A DNA stretch of 64,000 nt from Amaranthus tricolor (taxonomy: Eukaryota > Streptophyta > Magnoliopsida > Caryophyllales > Amaranthaceae): contig NC_080057.1 in NCBI RefSeq assembly GCF_026212465.1, positions 25,484,647 through 25,548,646 on the forward strand, written 5' to 3'. Of the stretch, positions 60,161-64,000 are shown piece after piece. The notes under the pieces are model-generated. The model saw only the letters and a program-made list of their open reading frames with translations. It ran no database searches and was not told where the DNA came from. The first letter of the stretch is position 1; every line of letters starts with the position of its first letter. A program made the position numbers and the translations under genes.

Positions 60161-60176
60161 GGCTATTAAAAGGGTT
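60161..60176 (+). promoter_or_regulatory. Core promoter of enolase gene 2
   Basis: GGCTATTAAAAGGGTT, identical to 54039-54054, 124 bp before the ATG. The leader that follows also resembles that of gene 1 ('ccaaccatctctctcaaact' versus 'caaccatttctcgaact'). Confidence 0.6.
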
Positions 60177-60284
60177 TAAGGTTTTTCATTCCATTTGCGT
60201 TACCCATCCCGCTTCTCCTCTGTCCAACCATCTCTCTCAAACTTCTTTCTTTTTGCTACTTTGAGATCGAATAGTTTCTCCGCC

Positions 60285-63200
60285 ATGGTTACCATCAAGT
60301 TTATCAAAGCTAGACAGATCTATGACAGTCGTGGTAATCCCACTGTAGAGGTATCTCTTCTTTTTTCTTTCTTCGTTTTCATCGAATATCGATCTTTTCA
60401 TTAACGTCAGATTTTTCGCTTTTTATTGATGTTACTTTTATTCATCTTTTTGTATTTATGTCATTTTTACCTGATTTGTTTGATTGTATTGATCTGTGTT
60501 GATGTTGAAATGAACGGTTATTTATTGTTTTTTATTTTTTATATTCTTCGTTTTCATCGCATATCGATCTTTTCATTAACGTCAGATTTCGCTTTTTATT
60601 GATGTTACTATTATTCATCTTTTTGTATTGATGTCATTTTTACCTGATTTGTTTAATTGTATTGATCTGTGTTGATGTTGAAATGAACGGTTATTTTTTT
60701 TGATTTTTATTTTTTTATACATATTTTTCTGGATGATTGTTGAGATTGTTATTGTCATCGGAAGAAGATTCATTTTGATTTCATTCTATTATGTTTTTTC
60801 TATTATGTGCAATTTTTCGTTATTCTCATGCTGATTTAATTTTGTATATTGAAAGTTTGGCTAGAGTCGTATACTCCTGAGGTTTTGTGCAGATTTGTAA
60901 ACATAGATCTTATAATAAGCTATAAAACAAATTCATAAACCTACATTTTATCTTTTCCATAACTATAAATCTTATAAAAATGTTTTTTGATAGTTTTTTT
61001 AAATTTTAGTAAAAATGGATGAAAAAACAATTATTAGTAAATTTTAAAAAATACTTGATAAAATTTTGAAAAAATTACCTTGAATAATCCAATCTTTTTG
61101 TGATTTTTCTACAATAATTCCACCAATTAAATAAACATGTATGATCCAAATTTTGGGGTGTGTTCACACCTAGGTAACCAGTTACTTGTTGCTGGTCTTG
61201 TTACAAGTCACTTTGCAAATAAAAGAAAATTCATATAAGTTTAAATAAAAACCCCTACTCTTGCCACCCAGCAGTTTCTGCCCAATCTCCAACTGCTACT
61301 GGATTATTAACCAAATCATCAAATCATCACTTTTTCTTCATCTTCTTTTAAGTGTTCATCATCATATATTCATATTCAACAATATAATCAATGCACAATA
61401 ATACTCAGACAAATAAATGTCTTAAAATTCAACCAAGCATCAAATTAAAGTGTTCCACTGTCTCCACTCCATTTCCCTCACCCAAAAGCCCACTATAATA
61501 ATCTTAAAAACAAGGAAATAAAAAACAAAGTACTAAAAGAAATGAAGCTCTTTGTAAATCTTTGTAAAAAACAAGTTATCAAAATCAGCTCTATACCCGG
61601 TCAATCATTTAAAACTCAAAGTGATTATAATTAAAATTCAACTCTTCAAAAATGTCAGAATAACATGGGTTTTGATAAAGGAGAGGGAATTTAGGAAATT
61701 CTTGTTCAAGAAGGTTTAGCGTCTAAGTAGTGATTTTATTTGAGGGAGATGTTGATTTTGAGGGCTTTGTGCTAATTTTAGCCCTTATTTTTCTATGATG
61801 AGATTATTATAGTGTGCTTTTGGGTGAGGGAGACGGAGAGCAGTCAGAAGTCGAGAGGGGCTGAGTGGGGAGCACAGTGGTGGAAGGGCTCGGTGGTGGC
61901 TATGGTGGGGAGAGGGGCTAAGTGGGCACCAGTGAGCTAGGGTTGGGACAATTGGTTTTTTTTTTTTTTTTTTTTGGGCTAAATTACCTATAATGGCAGG
62001 TTACCAATGAGTGAGTTATGTTCACAGCAAACACCTCTACAAGTTTGGATTATTAACGGTTAATCAATAGGTGGTGTAATTGTACAAAATTCACAAAAAT
62101 ATTAGATTATTCAAGGTAATTTCATTTGTGTAACAAGGTCACTGTTGATATAAAATATTGCTATGTCCTTTTGAGATTGCTACTGTCAATATGTTGCAAT
62201 GGTTATTCAATAGCAACCCTCACTCTTCCCTATGTTTAGCTCATGTTAAATTCTATGCTTGTTGACAATGGTTATTTGGATGTTTGTCTTGAAGGCTGAT
62301 GTTCATCTAGATGATGGAACTTACGCCAGAGCTGCTGTTCCTAGTGGTGCATCCACTGGTGAGGTTTCCCTTCTCCAAGCTGCTGCGACACGAATATCTT
62401 TGTGGTTCTAGAATGAAATAGATTGTATTGTTACTTGTTAGGTTATTGGTTATATTCTTGGGTTAACTTGTTTATATTGGTGATATCAGGAATTTATGAA
62501 GCTCTTGAACTCAGAGATGGAGGGAAAGACTTCATGGGAAAAGGTGTCTACAAGGTTAGTTAGCGTTAAGTGGCGAGTGTAATTAGTTTCTATTCTTGTT
62601 CTTTGCTTATAGTTTTTGTTTCATGTGTGCAGGCAGTTCAGAACGTAAATGAGATTATTGGCCCTGCTTTGGTTGGCAAGGTATTTGTTCTTTTCCCTTG
62701 TAATCAATTTTCACTGGGATCAGTTAGCTATAGAATTTAATCTTATCGTGTTTGCTCCGCATCTATTTTCGGAATTTAAACAAGCAGTAACAAAGGTTGC
62801 GTACACCGGACGCTCATCGAACCCCACTTTGGTGGGAGCAAATTAATGCCATTAGGGTAATGTGATGTTGTATACATGTAGTTTTGAAGCTCATTACATG
62901 GTGCAGGACCCAACTGAGCAAACTGCTATTGACAACTTCATGGTTCAACAACTCGATGGAACTGTCAATGAGTGGGGTTGGTGTAAGCAAAAGGTATTCA
63001 TTTTACTTCCTAATCACTTTCAGTAAAGATATTGATGGATAGAATTGTATGACTATTTCCGTGCATGTTTTTAGCATTATTTCCATTGATCTTGTTAATT
63101 TTGTTACTGATCTCCTATAATTAATGGAAGTTGGGAGCAAATGCTATCTTGGCCGTTTCACTTGCTGTCTGCAAAGCTGGAGCACAAGTCAAGAAAATTC

Positions 63201-63469
63201 CTTTGTATAAGGTATGGTGATTTATCTCATCTAGAGCTGGTTCTTTCATTGTAATTTCAATGTTAACTGTGTTTGCTTTAATTCAGCACATTGCAGAGCT
63301 TGCTGGAAACAAGAAGTTGGTATTGCCGGTTCCAGCTTTCAATGTCATCAATGGAGGATCTCATGCAGGAAACAAGCTTGCAATGCAAGAGTTCATGATT
63401 CTGCCTACCGGAGCTTCCTCATTCTGTGAGGCAATGAAGATGGGTAGTGAAGTATACCACAGCTTGAAG
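60285..63469 (+). CDS. ENO: Cytosolic enolase, 5' part (gene 2)
   Basis: Seven exons are visible: 60285-60350, 62295-62358, 62490-62554, 62633-62680, 62907-62993, 63131-63211, 63287-63469. These have the same sizes and phases as exons 1-7 of gene 1 and cover residues 1-198. Differences from gene 1 are few: Phe for Cys6, DF for DY and VYK for VHK in exon 3, and Cys for Ser and YHSLK for YHNLK in exon 7. The frame is open and all splice sites are GT-AG. No exon 8 appears in the remaining 531 bp, where gene 1 has it after 471 bp. The gene most likely continues beyond the window, although truncation cannot be excluded. Intron 1 is 1944 bp and holds a transposon. Confidence 0.92.
60365..60695 (+). 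repeat. ~175-bp tandem duplication in enolase 2 intron 1
   Basis: The block 'ttcgttttcatcgaatatcg' near 60373 recurs as 'ttcgttttcatcgcatatcg' near 60547, both running to 'gatgttgaaatgaacggtta'. It is unrelated in sequence extent to the 280-bp duplication of gene 1. Confidence 0.85.
61072..62123. mobile_element. Inverted-repeat transposon in enolase 2 intron 1
   Basis: The left end 'aaattaccttgaataatcca' and the right end, read inverted, 'aaattaccttgaataatcta' start terminal repeats of about 90-130 bp, including 'tttttgtga' and 'caccaatta'/'caccacctattga'. An inner inverted pair is 'cacccaaaagcccactataa' near 61478 and its complement near 61807. A GC-rich block (61825-61945) and a 20-bp T-run lie near the right end. 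No target duplication or transposase was found; it is probably a non-autonomous DNA element. Confidence 0.65.
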
Positions 63470-64000
63470 GTAGCCTTGATCTTTTCTCTTTCTGTTTAAT
63501 TAGTTGAATTTGTTCTAGGTAGTTTGGTTTTGATAGTGATGCAAATTTAATCTTCACCACTTACATAGCTCAAGATTGTATGAAGAATATTATTTTTCTG
63601 TCTAGTAAATGCATCCATAAAAAAATTATTTGTGTGTTGGTTGTCTAAACTCTAGAGTATTGGTTTTGCCCGAAAAAAGTGCTTCTTCACTAAACAAGTC
63701 TTTGAAGTCTTTTTATTTTTCGGCTTTCATATCAATTGCTTATAAATTATGATGAATACGCCTTTTTATATATGAACGGTATATTACTTAATCTAATAGT
63801 AGTAGTTAAGACAGTTTGATGGAAAAACAAAGGGTGTTTTAAGATTTTATTATTTTAAAATTATTTTTATATTTTTATATTTTAAGTTTTTAGATGATAA
63901 AATAAAATAGGTGCTCAAATCTTAACAATAGACAATGGAGTAAAAGAAATGGAGATGATCATAACAACTTTTTAATCAAAATCTTTTTGCGGGCTGAAAA
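63470..64000. other. Enolase 2 intron 7 (partial)
   Basis: Begins with the donor GTAGCC as in gene 1. The first ~250 bp resemble intron 7 of gene 1 ('ttggttgtct' and related phrases). From about 63760 the sequence becomes AT-rich and unlike gene 1, which suggests an insertion. The window ends before any acceptor. Confidence 0.55.

Noticed and set aside
63470..64000. Idea that enolase gene 2 is truncated after exon 7
   Set aside because: Exon 8 is absent only from the 531 bp left in the window. An insertion from about 63760 could simply have lengthened the intron, so loss cannot be claimed.
1..64000. Search for a new defence or biosynthetic gene cluster
   Set aside because: The genes belong to unrelated, well-known plant families with separate promoters and both orientations. 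Nothing in spacing or content suggests a joint system.

Overview
The window is nuclear DNA from a flowering plant. It is AT-rich, its genes carry many GT-AG introns, its proteins match plant families, and its spacers are packed with small transposon remnants. It is most probably a eudicot. A Caryophyllales/Amaranthaceae source is only an impression from the repeat types. All exon chains below were joined by hand from reading frame and splice sites, with no transcript data.

Layout. 1-5.6 kb: intergenic, with Stowaway-type MITEs, one nested inside another repeat. 5.6-16.9 kb, minus strand: a 12-exon KDTA gene (Kdo transferase, 458 aa) whose introns hold a LINE remnant and a SINE-like fragment. 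16.9-20.0 kb: spacer with a decayed GC-rich DNA transposon. 20.05-24.2 kb, minus strand: a DUF3475/DUF668 gene (570 aa), apparently with a 5'-UTR intron filled by about seven ~160-bp tandem repeats. 26.4-27.7 kb: a complete Mutator-like element with a perfect 9-bp target duplication, carrying a GRF-type zinc-finger ORF. 28.9-30.7 kb, plus strand: a mitochondrial-type single-RRM protein (ORRM2-like, 143 aa). 34.5-40.4 kb, plus strand: an AT-hook/PPC protein (AHL, 354 aa) with a long fold-back element in intron 1.

40.9-47.1 kb is a large imperfect palindrome. Two class V (GH18) chitinase-type genes stand head to head. The right copy is intact (350 aa, three exons, no visible signal peptide). 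The left copy is a pseudogene that has lost its N-terminal coding region, catalytic residues, reading frame and 3' end. Their mirrored promoters differ by expansion of a 60-bp minisatellite to eight copies on the left.

47-54 kb is intergenic with a clear tRNA-Gln(TTG) gene and MITEs. 54.2-64 kb holds two cytosolic enolase genes in tandem. The first is complete (15 exons, 444 aa). The second shows its first seven exons and then leaves the window. Their core promoters and intron 6 are nearly identical, while their first introns have diverged by separate tandem duplications and a transposon insertion.

The protein-coding genes are ordinary neighbours with no shared pathway: Kdo transfer, an uncharacterised DUF668 protein, organelle RNA metabolism, chromatin regulation, chitin-type hydrolysis and glycolysis. 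I see no operon-like or defence-island system. The most unusual structures are the GH18 palindrome with its asymmetric promoter minisatellite, the MULE carrying a GRF finger, and the repeat array in the DUF668 leader intron.
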